From Streptomyces sp. V1I1 (GTDB taxonomy: Bacteria; Actinomycetota; Actinomycetes; Streptomycetales; Streptomycetaceae), in assembly GCF_030817355.1 (NCBI RefSeq), contig NZ_JAUSZH010000001.1, positions 5,952,501-6,016,500 on the forward strand: a DNA stretch of 64,000 nucleotides, given 5' to 3'. The notes below the pieces were generated by a model that was not told where the DNA came from, did no database searches, and worked only from the letters and a program-made list of their open reading frames with translations. Both the position numbers and the translations under genes were made by a program. The first letter of the stretch is position 1. The number at the start of each line of letters is the position of its first letter. Positions 8,966-17,655 of this stretch are shown here, piece by piece.

Positions 8966-9472
8966 CTAGAGGGTGGAGAACTGGTCCAACGGTGACCAGG
9001 CTCCGTAGTCGCCTCGGCGGTAGAGAAGTGGCTCACGGGGAAAGACTTCGGCGCCTTTCACCCGGCCTATGAAAAGCCAATGGTCACTCACCTCGATCGC
9101 TTTTTCAACCCTGCATTCCGCAAAGCCGAGTGCGATTTCGGTGAGCAGGGGCGCACCTTCGGCAACAACCGAGGGGCGCCATTCGACGTGCGCGAATTTA
9201 TCCGTGGCCTTGCTCGCGAATATCTGGGACGCAGTGCGCCCGGACAACGAGAGGAAGTTCACCGCGAACGCCTGCGACGACATGATCGCCGGCAGTGTGC
9301 GGGATCCCCTGCCGACGGAGACCAGCAGCGTCGACGTCGCCGCCGACACCGAACAGACGGCGTTGCTGGTGAAGCCGTACGGCTCACCTTCTCCGTCCGT
9401 TGCCGTCACGATGGCGATCGGGGTCGGGAACGAGCCAAGGAGCTCACTGAAGCGTACAGAACCTACATCCAT
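8966..9472 (-). CDS. Flavin reductase (FMN-binding split barrel)
   Basis: This 168-residue flavin-reductase-like protein (HpaC/ActVB type) has FPTPIAIVTA, the phosphate-loop block YGFTSNAVCSVSA, SRTLPAIMSSQAFAVNFL and SDHWLFIGRV. It reduces FMN or FAD with NAD(P)H and passes reduced flavin to a partner monooxygenase. The natural partner here is the luciferase-like monooxygenase at 13344-14402 on the same strand. The ATG is preceded by GAGGAGGAA. A 105-bp gap separates it from hmaS, so an internal promoter is possible. Confidence 0.88.
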   Translation of the reverse strand: MDVGSVRFSELLGSFPTPIAIVTATDGEGEPYGFTSNAVCSVSAATSTLLVSVGRGSRTLPAIMSSQAFAVNFLSLSGRTASQIFASKATDKFAHVEWRPSVVAEGAPLLTEIALGFAECRVEKAIEVSDHWLFIGRVKGAEVFPREPLLYRRGDYGAWSPLDQFSTL

Positions 9473-9578
9473 CAAGTTCCTCCTCGGAGCATCTCGTGAA
9501 TCGTTTTCGGGCAGGCCGAAGCGACCAAGGGCCCGTGATGGCATTTGTGTAACCTTCGCCGCCTCTTCGCGGCAGTGG

Positions 9579-10823
9579 CTATTCCGCGGTGGCGCCCACG
9601 AGAGTCGCCTCCCGTGCGGCAATCGCCCGGCCGAAAGCCTGGATGATCAGCGGCAGCATGAGCGCACCGAAAGCGGTGAGCGCCACGGCCAGCACCAGGA
9701 CGAGTCGTTGCGGACCCAGATTGTTTCCGGAGCCGGCCAGCAGAAGTCCCGCGATGGGCATGGACATCATATTGAGCAGATAGAAGGGGCCCATCACCTT
9801 TCCGAGGTGTTCCTCGGGAAGGACCTTGATGCGCTGCGTCCGGTTGAAGACGTTGAAGTACGTCACTCCGAGCATGGCCGCCACGAACGCCGGGGCGTAC
9901 AGCAGCATGGACGAGGCGAAGCCGATGAGCAGCAGGCAGGAGCAGAGCAGTGCGAGACCGAAGATCCCGAGTATCCGCACGTTGACGTGCCGGAGCAGGA
10001 ACGGGATAACCAGGAGGTTGACGATCCCCAGCACGCCGATACAGATGTTCAGCAGGGCGAACGACGACTCGGGGGCGTGGAACACACCTGTGACGAGTGC
10101 GGCGTTGGCGGCGAGCACCACGGCGAAGACCAGGTTGATCGAGAAGTTGAGCGAGGCCAGCAGGACAAGAGGTCTGCTCCGGACCAGCAGCGTCCAGCCC
10201 AGCCGGAGTTCGACGACGATCTGCGCGGCTCCGCCTTTGCTGGAGGTGCGCAGCCCGCGCGGCAACGGCAGCCAGCAGGCAGCGGCGGCGGCGAAGATCA
10301 CCGCGGCGGCGCCGAGGAGCCACGTCTTGTCGATGACCGCCAGGCCCAGCAATGCCAGGGCGGGGCCGATGGCCATCGCCGAGACCTCCATGCTCTGCAC
10401 CAGGCCCTGCATCTTGGCCACTTCGGTGCCCTTGGCCAGCTGCGGCACGACCTTCTCGACGGACATGCGCGCCGGCGCCATGAACAGCGACAGCAAGGGC
10501 GCGGCCGTCATCAGGATGGGCGTCAGCAGTGAGGGCGCGGCCAGACAGCCGATGAGGGCGCCGCCGAGGACGACGGCACGGCCGGCCGTGACGACGGAGA
10601 ACAGCCGTGCCCCGCCGTCACGGTCGGCGAGAAGTCCGGCGAAGGGGTACGCGAGGAGGGCCGGCAGCCACTCGATCGCGTATGCCAGACCGAGGGCCGA
10701 CACCTCCTTGGTGTCCTGGAAGATGAGCAGCGGAATGGCGAACAGCACCATCTGCTCGGCCACCACCCCGAGGAGGACGCCACAGGCGAACAGCCTTTGG
10801 TGCACAACGGATCGCGTGGTCAT
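9579..10823 (-). CDS. MFS transporter
   Basis: This 414-residue protein has about twelve hydrophobic helices, with the typical cytoplasmic loop after helix 2 (GLLADRDGGARLF). It belongs to the MFS_3 (EntS-like) group that often exports small secreted metabolites. Inside this operon it is the obvious candidate for exporting the HPG-derived product or giving self-resistance. I take the ATG at 10823, with GGGAG 11 nt upstream; the frame stays open further upstream without a better signal. Confidence 0.85.
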   Translation of the reverse strand: MTTRSVVHQRLFACGVLLGVVAEQMVLFAIPLLIFQDTKEVSALGLAYAIEWLPALLAYPFAGLLADRDGGARLFSVVTAGRAVVLGGALIGCLAAPSLLTPILMTAAPLLSLFMAPARMSVEKVVPQLAKGTEVAKMQGLVQSMEVSAMAIGPALALLGLAVIDKTWLLGAAAVIFAAAAACWLPLPRGLRTSSKGGAAQIVVELRLGWTLLVRSRPLVLLASLNFSINLVFAVVLAANAALVTGVFHAPESSFALLNICIGVLGIVNLLVIPFLLRHVNVRILGIFGLALLCSCLLLIGFASSMLLYAPAFVAAMLGVTYFNVFNRTQRIKVLPEEHLGKVMGPFYLLNMMSMPIAGLLLAGSGNNLGPQRLVLVLAVALTAFGALMLPLIIQAFGRAIAAREATLVGATAE

Positions 10824-10875
10824 GAGCTCGATCGCTCCCTTGCGCTCGGCCGGTCGCTGCCCGGCCCGGGACCCC

Positions 10876-12120
10876 TCACTTCGGCACCGGAGCGGTTTCG
10901 AGGCGGAATCCGGCGATGATCTTCCGGATGTCCTCCTCGACGGCCTGCTCGTCACCGGTCAGGATGAACCGGCCGCTGTGCACGGCGTCGTAGCTGCCGC
11001 CGGCCTCCATCAGCTCGCCCGGAGCCGGCACCAGCTCTCGCCAGATGGTGGTGAATTGGTCCCGCATGGAGGTCACCGAGACGACCTCCGCCGGCAGTCC
11101 GGCGGGCTTCGGGATGATCAGCCAGCCGCCGGACGGGTCGCCCGTCTGCGGCGGGACCGTCGCCCGGCCCTCGCACAGGGCATCCAGCCAGAGCTCGAAG
11201 AGGTTGACACCGAAGAGCTTGTCCGTGAGGTAGGGCACCTCGGCCCCGCCGATGCGGCCGGCGATCTCCAGGAACACCAGGTCCCCGTCGGGGGTGACGA
11301 AGAGCTCCAGGTGGAACGGCATGGAGGTGATCCCCAGGCCCGAGATACAGCGCCGGGCGAACTCGTGCACACGGGTGCGGAGCGGGGAGTCCTGGACGAC
11401 GACTGAGCCGAGCGGCTGCCCGCCGGCCTCGAAGGCGAGGCAGTCGTTGATGTAGCGGGACACCGCCATGAACGGTATCCCGGCGTCCTCGTCCGCGAAT
11501 CCGTCGACGTGGTAGATCGCGCCTTCGACGAACTCCTCGAGCTCGTGATCGGCGAGGTCGACCTCGGACAGCAGGGCGGTGAGCGCGGCTTCGTCCTCGA
11601 CGCGGTGCACGCCCATGCTCGCTGCTCCGGACACGGGCTTGAGGATCAGCGGGAACCCGATGTCGCGGGCGAACTCCAGCGCGGACTCGACGCTTTCGCA
11701 GGCGTCGAAGCGGGGCACGCGGACGCCCGCCTTGGCGATGAGCTCCTTCATCCGCAGCTTGTTGCGGTAGACGGCGACGTCCTCCGGGCGGGGCCCGGGG
11801 ATGTCGAGCGCCTCGCGGACCTCGGCCGCGACGCCGAGGGTGAACTCCGAAACGGCGATCAGGCGGTCGACGGGGCTGACTTCGTCCGCCGTCCTGCGGA
11901 CCGCGTCGCGCAGCGCCTCGAAGTCGTTGACGTCCTCTATCTGGACGGTGCTCGCGATCCGGTCGGGATCGGCGAGGATTCCGGTGGCGCCGACCGCGTC
12001 GACGACGTAACTGACGCGGTGCCGCTCATGGTCGATGAGGTCCTCGAAGCGGCCCATGGAGAAGTCCCAGCGCGGCCCTTCGGTGAACCGAGGCCAGCGG
12101 TTGACGACGACTATGTGCAC
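10876..12120 (-). CDS. ATP-grasp carboxylate-amine ligase (1 of 3)
   Basis: This 414-residue ATP-grasp protein starts at a GTG. An N-terminal Rossmann-like lobe (MHIVVVNRWPRF) precedes the ATP-grasp fold: FPLILKPVSGAASMGVHRV binds the nucleotide, and FLEIAGRIGGAEVP carries the Mg-binding Glu and neighbouring residues. Such stand-alone enzymes (BacD, PGM1 and relatives) activate a carboxylate as acyl-phosphate and join it to an amine, making peptide bonds without an NRPS. It lies 3 bp downstream of a second ATP-grasp gene. The substrate cannot be read; HPG or an HPG-containing dipeptide is inferred. Confidence 0.85.
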   Translation of the reverse strand: MHIVVVNRWPRFTEGPRWDFSMGRFEDLIDHERHRVSYVVDAVGATGILADPDRIASTVQIEDVNDFEALRDAVRRTADEVSPVDRLIAVSEFTLGVAAEVREALDIPGPRPEDVAVYRNKLRMKELIAKAGVRVPRFDACESVESALEFARDIGFPLILKPVSGAASMGVHRVEDEAALTALLSEVDLADHELEEFVEGAIYHVDGFADEDAGIPFMAVSRYINDCLAFEAGGQPLGSVVVQDSPLRTRVHEFARRCISGLGITSMPFHLELFVTPDGDLVFLEIAGRIGGAEVPYLTDKLFGVNLFELWLDALCEGRATVPPQTGDPSGGWLIIPKPAGLPAEVVSVTSMRDQFTTIWRELVPAPGELMEAGGSYDAVHSGRFILTGDEQAVEEDIRKIIAGFRLETAPVPK

Positions 12121-12123
12121 AGC

Positions 12124-13347
12124 TCACTCCTCCGTGGCCGCGGGAACCGTCTTGATCGACAGGGTTCGCCGGACGAACTCGATGGCTTCTTCCAGCTCCT
12201 CGCGCGAGTCCGCGGCGAGTACCGCATACCCGGTGCGCTGCAGGGAGGAGGCGGTCGGCTGGACGGTGTCGCCGGCCTTCACCTTGGTGGCGACGTCCAC
12301 GACGGCGGGGTGCGCGCGGACCTCGTCGAGCCCGTCGACGGCGATCACCTCGCCAGGGTCGGAGACCACGAATAGGCTGGCCGAGAACTTCACGGGCCCC
12401 TCCGGCGGCGGCGGGAGCTCGTCACCGACGACGAGCCGCAGCACCAGTTCGAACCAGTCCATCCCGTACGCCAGGGAGCAGAGCTCCATGATGTAGTCGC
12501 CGGGTGTGCGGACCGCGACCTCCATCACCGAGGGGCCCGAACTCGTCATCCTGAATTCCAGGTGCACGATGCCGGTACGCATCCCTATGGCGGCGATGAC
12601 AGACCGGCCCAGCTCGGCGACCTGTTCGGCCTCGGAGGGCGGCAGGGACACCGCGGCCCGGTGCTCCAGCTCGACGAAGTTGGGTGCGCCTGTGGTGGTC
12701 TTGGCGGTCAGGTTGGCGAACCAGACCTCGCCGTCGCGGACCAGGGCCTCCCAGCTGTACTCGGGACCCTCGACAGCGGTCTCCACCAGGAGCGGCCGCT
12801 CCGATGTGCGCCGTACCGCCGCTGCGTCGAAAGCGGCGGCATCGGCGACGAGTTCGACGCCGTCGCTGCCGGCCGACGACAGCGGCTTGATCACCACGGG
12901 GAGGCGGGACTTGGCCCACTCGGCCGCCCCGGCCAGGTCGTTGGTGAGGAGGTAGTCGGGCTGGCCGATCCCGTGGGCGCGGAAGCGCCCGCGCTGGAGT
13001 GCCTTGTTCCGGGAGACCACGGCCGCCCGCAGGGACGGTCCCGGCAGCCCCTGGGTGTCCTGCGCCAGGGCGGCCCCCAGGACGTGGCACTCGGTGAATC
13101 CGAAGACCCCGGCCGGGCGGCTGCGCAGGGCGGCGTCGTGGGCGGTCTCCGCCCACAGCTCGTCCAGCGAGCCGTACTGGCCCTGGCTCGGCTCGACACT
13201 GTCGACCAGACCCTCGATGCCCGCGGCCCAGTCCTGCGACTCGATGCCGCGCACCCGCAGGCCGAGCCGGCGGGCGGCCGCAACGTATGGGCGGCCCATG
13301 ATCCCGACGCCGACGAGCAGTACCTCGCGCTCTTCCCGCTCGCTCAT
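12124..13347 (-). CDS. ATP-grasp carboxylate-amine ligase (2 of 3)
   Basis: This 407-residue ATP-grasp protein has LPVVIKPLSSAGSDGVELV as the ATP-binding block and VMEVAVRTPGDYIMEL at the Mg site; the Arg-Thr-Pro-Gly-Asp run is shared in style with ligase 3. The start codon overlaps the end of the LLM monooxygenase gene (ATGA), so the two are translationally coupled. It differs clearly from ligases 1 and 3 in sequence. This argues for sequential ligations with different substrates rather than a recent duplication. It may make an amide or a peptide bond. Confidence 0.85.
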   Translation of the reverse strand: MSEREEREVLLVGVGIMGRPYVAAARRLGLRVRGIESQDWAAGIEGLVDSVEPSQGQYGSLDELWAETAHDAALRSRPAGVFGFTECHVLGAALAQDTQGLPGPSLRAAVVSRNKALQRGRFRAHGIGQPDYLLTNDLAGAAEWAKSRLPVVIKPLSSAGSDGVELVADAAAFDAAAVRRTSERPLLVETAVEGPEYSWEALVRDGEVWFANLTAKTTTGAPNFVELEHRAAVSLPPSEAEQVAELGRSVIAAIGMRTGIVHLEFRMTSSGPSVMEVAVRTPGDYIMELCSLAYGMDWFELVLRLVVGDELPPPPEGPVKFSASLFVVSDPGEVIAVDGLDEVRAHPAVVDVATKVKAGDTVQPTASSLQRTGYAVLAADSREELEEAIEFVRRTLSIKTVPAATEE

Positions 13348-14402
13348 GACTCCTGCCCTTCGAGACGACGGATCAGGGGGGCGACGTGGGTGAAGAAGTT
13401 CCGCATCTCGTCACGGGTCGGCCAGCCGGAGAAGATGAACTCACTGATGCCCGCGGCCTTGTAGCTGTGGATGTAGCGGGCGACTTCCTCGTGACTGCCG
13501 ACGATGCACAGCGCCGGGCCCCCTCGGTAGGCGACGGCACCGGTCCAGATGTAGGGCGAGAGCCACTCGTCCTTGGCGCTCTCCGCCAACTGGTAGGAGG
13601 ACTTGACCGCCTCGGAGTCGGTGGTGTTCACCCACTGGCGGATCCACGCCGTGTGGTCCTCGTCCGGGTCACGCATGAGGTTGGCGAGCTCTGCCACGGC
13701 TTCCTCACGCGTGTCGCGGGACAGCACGTGCATACGGGTGCCCACGCGGCGGCCGGCGTCGAGGAGCGGCTTGCTCGCCCTGGCCATACCCTCGGGGGTG
13801 TCGCCGTAGCGCAGCCAGCAGTCACCCGAGGCGATCGCCGTCTGCTGGGCGACGGCGGAGGCTCCGCTGATGTAGATCTCCGGGCGGCCGCCGTCCTTGT
13901 GGCCGAGGCCGAGCGAGGCGTCCTTCACCGTGTAGTGCTGCCCGTCGTAGCTCATCGGCGACTCTCCCTCCCAGAGGCCGCGGATCACCTCGAGGAACTC
14001 GTTGCACCGGGCATAGCGCTCGTCGTGGCTGAGGAAGTCGCCGTATCCGGCCTGCTCCGCCGGTGAGATGCCGGAGACGATGTTGAGGGACATACGTCCG
14101 TCGGTCATCCACGAAAGGGTGTTGACGACCTGTGCGAACAGGGTCGGCGACATCAGACCCGGCCGGTAGGCCAGCATGAACTTGACGCGGTCCGTCACCT
14201 GCGAGAGGGCACCGAGCACCGGCAACGGGTCGGGCAGGTAGTTGGAAATGCCGAACAACAGGCTGTCGACGCCGAGTTCTTCGGCTTCCTGGACGAAGTC
14301 CTTGACCTCGCCCATGTCCAGCTTGCCGATCTTGTACGTGTCCGTGGGTGTCGCCTGACCCGTGTCGGGCGGCGAGCACCAGTGGAGACGGAGGGGGTCC
14401 AT
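13344..14402 (-). CDS. Luciferase-like (LLM) flavin monooxygenase
   Basis: This 352-residue flavin-dependent monooxygenase is of the bacterial-luciferase/SsuD type. It shows the TIM-barrel blocks VDSLLFGISNYLPDPLPVLG, TDRVKFMLAYRPGLMSPTLF, GRMSLNIVSGISPAEQAGYG and PEIYISGASAVAQQTA. These enzymes use reduced FMN for C-S, C-N or N-oxygenation. The flavin reductase at 8966-9472 is the likely electron supplier. An N-hydroxylation, oxime-forming or oxidative-cleavage step on the HPG-derived scaffold is plausible but not shown by sequence. The ATG follows GGAAGGAAG. The gene is coupled to ATP-grasp 2. Confidence 0.87.
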   Translation of the reverse strand: MDPLRLHWCSPPDTGQATPTDTYKIGKLDMGEVKDFVQEAEELGVDSLLFGISNYLPDPLPVLGALSQVTDRVKFMLAYRPGLMSPTLFAQVVNTLSWMTDGRMSLNIVSGISPAEQAGYGDFLSHDERYARCNEFLEVIRGLWEGESPMSYDGQHYTVKDASLGLGHKDGGRPEIYISGASAVAQQTAIASGDCWLRYGDTPEGMARASKPLLDAGRRVGTRMHVLSRDTREEAVAELANLMRDPDEDHTAWIRQWVNTTDSEAVKSSYQLAESAKDEWLSPYIWTGAVAYRGGPALCIVGSHEEVARYIHSYKAAGISEFIFSGWPTRDEMRNFFTHVAPLIRRLEGQES

Positions 14403-14480
14403 CGTGTTTCTTCCTTCCGTTGCGGGCACCAGGCACCGGGTATGCGGTCGCGTCCCAGGCGCCGGGCTCACGTTTGTGTT

Positions 14481-15725
14481 TCAGGCGCCGAGCACGTGAA
14501 CTCGGCGGCCGATCTCGGACCAGCGCTCGTGGGCCTCTTCGGGAGAGTCAGCGGTGAAGACGACCGCAGCGATCCGGCAGCTGTAGTCGGCCTCGTCCGT
14601 CTTGATCCCGGCACCGGGCGCGACGAGGACGTGGCTCGCCACCACCCAAGGCTCGGCGGCGAGTTCGTCCCAGCCTTCGAGCTTCTCGTACGACCCCGCG
14701 CCGTCTGCGGTCAGGAAGCGGATGCCGGCCGCCTTGGCGACGGGCTTGCCGAAGGCCCCCGAGCGCTCCGGGTCGGCGCCGGTGATGTCCGCGAGGACCT
14801 TGCCCGGCAGCATGAGGCCGGTGGCCATCTCCATCAGCTCGGTGATCTTGTCGCCGGGCAGCCGCGCGGCAACCTCCATGAGGATCGGACGGCCCTCGCT
14901 GAGGCGCAGTTCGCAGTGGAACGGACCGGTCGTGATGCCCACGGCCTCGACGACACCCTGCGCGTACGTGGCCAGCTCATGGCGCGTGACCTCGTCCAGC
15001 GGGGCGGGCGTGAGGTGTCCGAGTTCCAGGAACCGGGGCTCGGGGCCGAGCAGCTTCCGGGTCACCGCCACCACGACCGCTTCTCCGTCGTGGACATATC
15101 CGTCGGCGCTGTACTCCGTGCCGGGTACGTACTGTTCGAGAATCGCTTCACGGGTGAGCGCTCGGTCGAATTCGCGGCCTTCCTCGGCGTGCATCGCGGC
15201 CAGTGCGGCGCGCGCCTCCTCGATGCTGTCGACGCGCGATACGTGCACGCTGCCGCCGGAGTCGACCGGCTTGATGACCGCGGGAAATCCGACGTGCACA
15301 CAAGCCTCTTCGAGGTCCGCCGGGTCACTCACCACAACGAACTTCGGCACTTCCAGGCCAGCCTTGGCCACCGCTTGGCGCATTTTCCCCTTGTGCCGGA
15401 CCTGATCAACGGCAGTATGGGTCAGGGCGGGGAGTCCGAGACGCGCCGACAATTTGGCGGCACCGGGTACGTAGTATTCACCGCCGGCCACCACGGCGTG
15501 AATCGCGTTTCGCTCATCGGATTCCACGACGGCGGCCTCGAGTGCGACATTGTCATTGGTATCCACCGCGATTATCTCGGCGGTAAGGGAGCGCACCGCG
15601 TCGGCGATTACGCGGCCTTCTTTCTCGTAGGAGGCCACGACGACATCCCAGCCGAGAGAATGGGCGTGTGCAATATAGGCGTTCGCCGAGAAAGCAGGCT
15701 GCACCACTAGGACGCGATAAGACAC
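14481..15725 (-). CDS. ATP-grasp carboxylate-amine ligase (3 of 3)
   Basis: This is the first gene of the minus-strand set and encodes a 414-residue ATP-grasp protein. It has an N-terminal lobe (MSYRVLVVQPAFSANAYI), nucleotide block FPAVIKPVDSGGSVHVSRV, and Mg block LMEVAARLPGDKITELMEM. Translation starts at a GTG after GAGGAA. A 78-bp gap separates it from the LLM gene. It resembles amino-acid ligases of the BacD/LysX-like type. As promoter-proximal gene it probably performs a committed step. Fusion to carrier or condensation domains is absent. Confidence 0.85.
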   Translation of the reverse strand: MSYRVLVVQPAFSANAYIAHAHSLGWDVVVASYEKEGRVIADAVRSLTAEIIAVDTNDNVALEAAVVESDERNAIHAVVAGGEYYVPGAAKLSARLGLPALTHTAVDQVRHKGKMRQAVAKAGLEVPKFVVVSDPADLEEACVHVGFPAVIKPVDSGGSVHVSRVDSIEEARAALAAMHAEEGREFDRALTREAILEQYVPGTEYSADGYVHDGEAVVVAVTRKLLGPEPRFLELGHLTPAPLDEVTRHELATYAQGVVEAVGITTGPFHCELRLSEGRPILMEVAARLPGDKITELMEMATGLMLPGKVLADITGADPERSGAFGKPVAKAAGIRFLTADGAGSYEKLEGWDELAAEPWVVASHVLVAPGAGIKTDEADYSCRIAAVVFTADSPEEAHERWSEIGRRVHVLGA

Positions 15726-15873
15726 AGAAGTTCCTCGAAATCTCGCTCTGAGGTCGGCGTTGGTTCATCCGGACAGCACTCCGACCGCATCGCGGCATGG
15801 CAAAGTCAGCCCTGCGCCAGGGCGCGAGTCATGCCAAAATGCCGGGAAGCGTCGTGCATGTCGCAGTAATCAA

Positions 15874-15956
15874 TAGAAGTTGACGGATGAACTTCCGCAG
15901 GGTCCGCGGGTCGGTTCAACCGTAGAAGTTCACCTCAGGCAGTGCCCACCGGGCAC
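15874..15956. promoter_or_regulatory. Repeat-rich putative control region of the HPG gene set
   Basis: Upstream of the first minus-strand gene lie two direct repeats, TAGAAGTTGAC at 15874-15884 and TAGAAGTTCAC at 15923-15933. TGAACTTC at 15888-15895 is the exact complement of GAAGTTCA at 15925-15932, and GAAGTT/AACTTC (15876-15881/15890-15895) forms a tighter inverted repeat. A short hairpin GTGCCC-ACC-GGGCAC lies at 15942-15956. Such spacing suits binding of a pathway regulator, but no regulator gene lies next to it and no promoter boxes were identified with confidence. Confidence 0.4.
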
Positions 15957-16006
15957 AGCAAATCCCAAGGTAGAAGGAACAACATAATCATTCAAGCCCC
16001 CGTACG

Positions 16007-16330
16007 TTGCCACATGGCAAGTTTCCCCCATGTCGATCGTCACCCTACGCACCAGCCGGGTTCGAGGTCAACGAATCCCTGGAACCCAATTCGTCTAACG
16101 GAGATTGGTACCCCTATGCCCGTTTTGCTGAAACCATCTGGATACGCCCCGCGATACCTGTACCCATCATTCCCAGCCTTTTCAAGGCGGCACGAGCGGC
16201 GCGTATCAGCCGGCGCCGGGGAGCGAAAGTGGCGGACAGGGTAACGCATGGTCCGATGTATCCACGCTCCCGGCACTTCGAGACCGGAACGACTTCGACA
16301 CACAGAATTAACCTCGATTCTCCTGCGTGA
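16007..16330 (+). other. Two overlapping small ORFs, coding status unclear
   Basis: Two plus-strand frames are open across this segment. One starts at a TTG at 16007 and gives 107 residues with an aromatic, Pro-rich centre (GDWYPYARFAE) and a basic stretch (AARAARISRRRGAK). The other starts at ATG 16014, or ATG 16116 after GGAG, and ends at 16244. Neither has a clean ribosome binding site, and third-position GC is lower than in surrounding genes. An AAGGA at 15974 would fit an unusual ATA/ATT start in the second frame. It could be a short peptide gene divergent from the HPG set, or a decayed remnant. Confidence 0.25.
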
Positions 16331-17168
16331 TCACGGCCGGCCGAGGTGGCGCCCACGCCCTCGAATGCCACGAAGGCGATCGGGTGGGCCTGCTGGTCAG
16401 GTGCGGGCGGGCAGACCCACGGATCACGTCCGGTCCCGCCGGGGAGACGCCGCTCCGGAGCCGGGTGGGGTGGGCGCCAGGACAGTCGCGGAGATGTTCA
16501 CGTCGGGGGTCGCGGCCGTCACACCATGTCGCGAACTGACCTATGCACATTGTCGCGAAATGATCGTTGAGCATGCCCTGATGCGGTCGATGGCTTGCCG
16601 GCCTCCCTCAGGAGCGGCTGTCAGAACCTTGCGACGGACAGCGCGCGTCGGCGGCGCATCTTCTCCGAGGAGCTGTGGCGCGGTCAGTTTCGAGCCATCC
16701 GTCAGATAAAGGACGCTGCTTCACGAACCACGGAGGTTGCAGCAGATGTGACGGCTGCCTCGCGTCACCAGCACGCGACACACCTCCCCCGGCCGGCACG
16801 GGCAGTTCCATCAGGGCTCATCGGCGCAGGCACAGGCGGCCGATGGCTGAGGGTGCCTGACCGGGTGCTTCACCTGTCAGGCACCTTGGGTCCAAGCCTG
16901 GAGGCCTGACGTGGGAGCCGCGCCCGCTCCCGACGCCCCTCATTCCGAGCATCCTCCGACCGGAGGTGTACGCGCCGTCCGAGGTGGAGTGGTCAGGCGA
17001 GGAGCTGTCGCAGGACCGCCGGCACGACCACACGGGAAAGCGCGAAGTCAGGCGCTATCGGCATCTGCGCAACATGCTGCCGACGGCGCCACGGACCGGG
17101 CGCATGGCTCCGCCGAGCCGGGCGGACCGGACCTCCAGCGACCGTCCGGTACGGCCGAGGTCCAGCCC
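16331..17168. other. Gene-poor stretch without convincing gene
   Basis: Several ORFs are open in different frames but none has family motifs, a good ribosome binding site or Streptomyces-like codon bias. The minus-strand reading near 16993-17080 ends in a protein-like tail (ALSRVVVPAVLRQLLA) that may be the C-terminus of another broken gene. I see no RNA gene or strong terminator. Confidence 0.4.
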
Positions 17169-17640
17169 TCAGCTCAACCGGAACATCGGCCCGCGCGGTG
17201 TGAACGGCAGTGTGGCGCCTCGCGGGATCAGGAAGGCGTGCTCGCGCCGGATTCGCAACGTATCGCACCACCCGTCAGTGATGACCAGCACCGGAGCCGT
17301 CGGCGGAAAGTCATCGGCTCTGCGCAACAGGTCGATGCCCGGTAGCAGTTCGGTGCCGCCACGACCGCGCACCCGGACCCGGCCCGCGATCTCACCCGGG
17401 GGCAGGAACCCCGCGTCGTACGCCGCCGCGTCGCAGAACACCACACGCACTGCCGGTACATCGCGTGCCTCCGCATACGAGGCGATGGCGCCGAGTGCCT
17501 TGCCGAGCAGGGTGCTGCTCATCGAGCCGGAGGTGTCGAGTACGACTCCGAAGGTGCAGCGGGCCGTCTCCTCGGCGGGGAAGTACCGGCCGGCGCGCGG
17601 GATGTCCGGAGTCGATGCCTGCCGCCGGGCGGGACGGGCT
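17169..17640 (-). pseudogene. VWA-like metallopeptidase-domain protein, C-terminal fragment
   Basis: The fragment reads GRYFPAEETARCTFGVVLDT and then SGSM, so a MIDAS-type D-x-S-x-S motif (DTSGS) of a von Willebrand A domain is present. It continues with DVPAVRVVFCDAAAYDAGF and APVLVITDGWCD to a natural-looking end. This is the C-terminal part of the DUF2201/VWA-like proteins that pair with MoxR-type ATPases. A stop at the upstream edge and the absence of the N-terminal metallopeptidase half show truncation. No ATPase partner is nearby. Confidence 0.7.
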
Positions 17641-17655
17641 TAGGAGCGGACGGGC

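Noticed and set aside
7694-8995. 433-residue plus-strand ORF opposite hmaS
   Set aside because: It is a shadow of hmaS with a Val/Leu/Gly-rich sequence lacking motifs.
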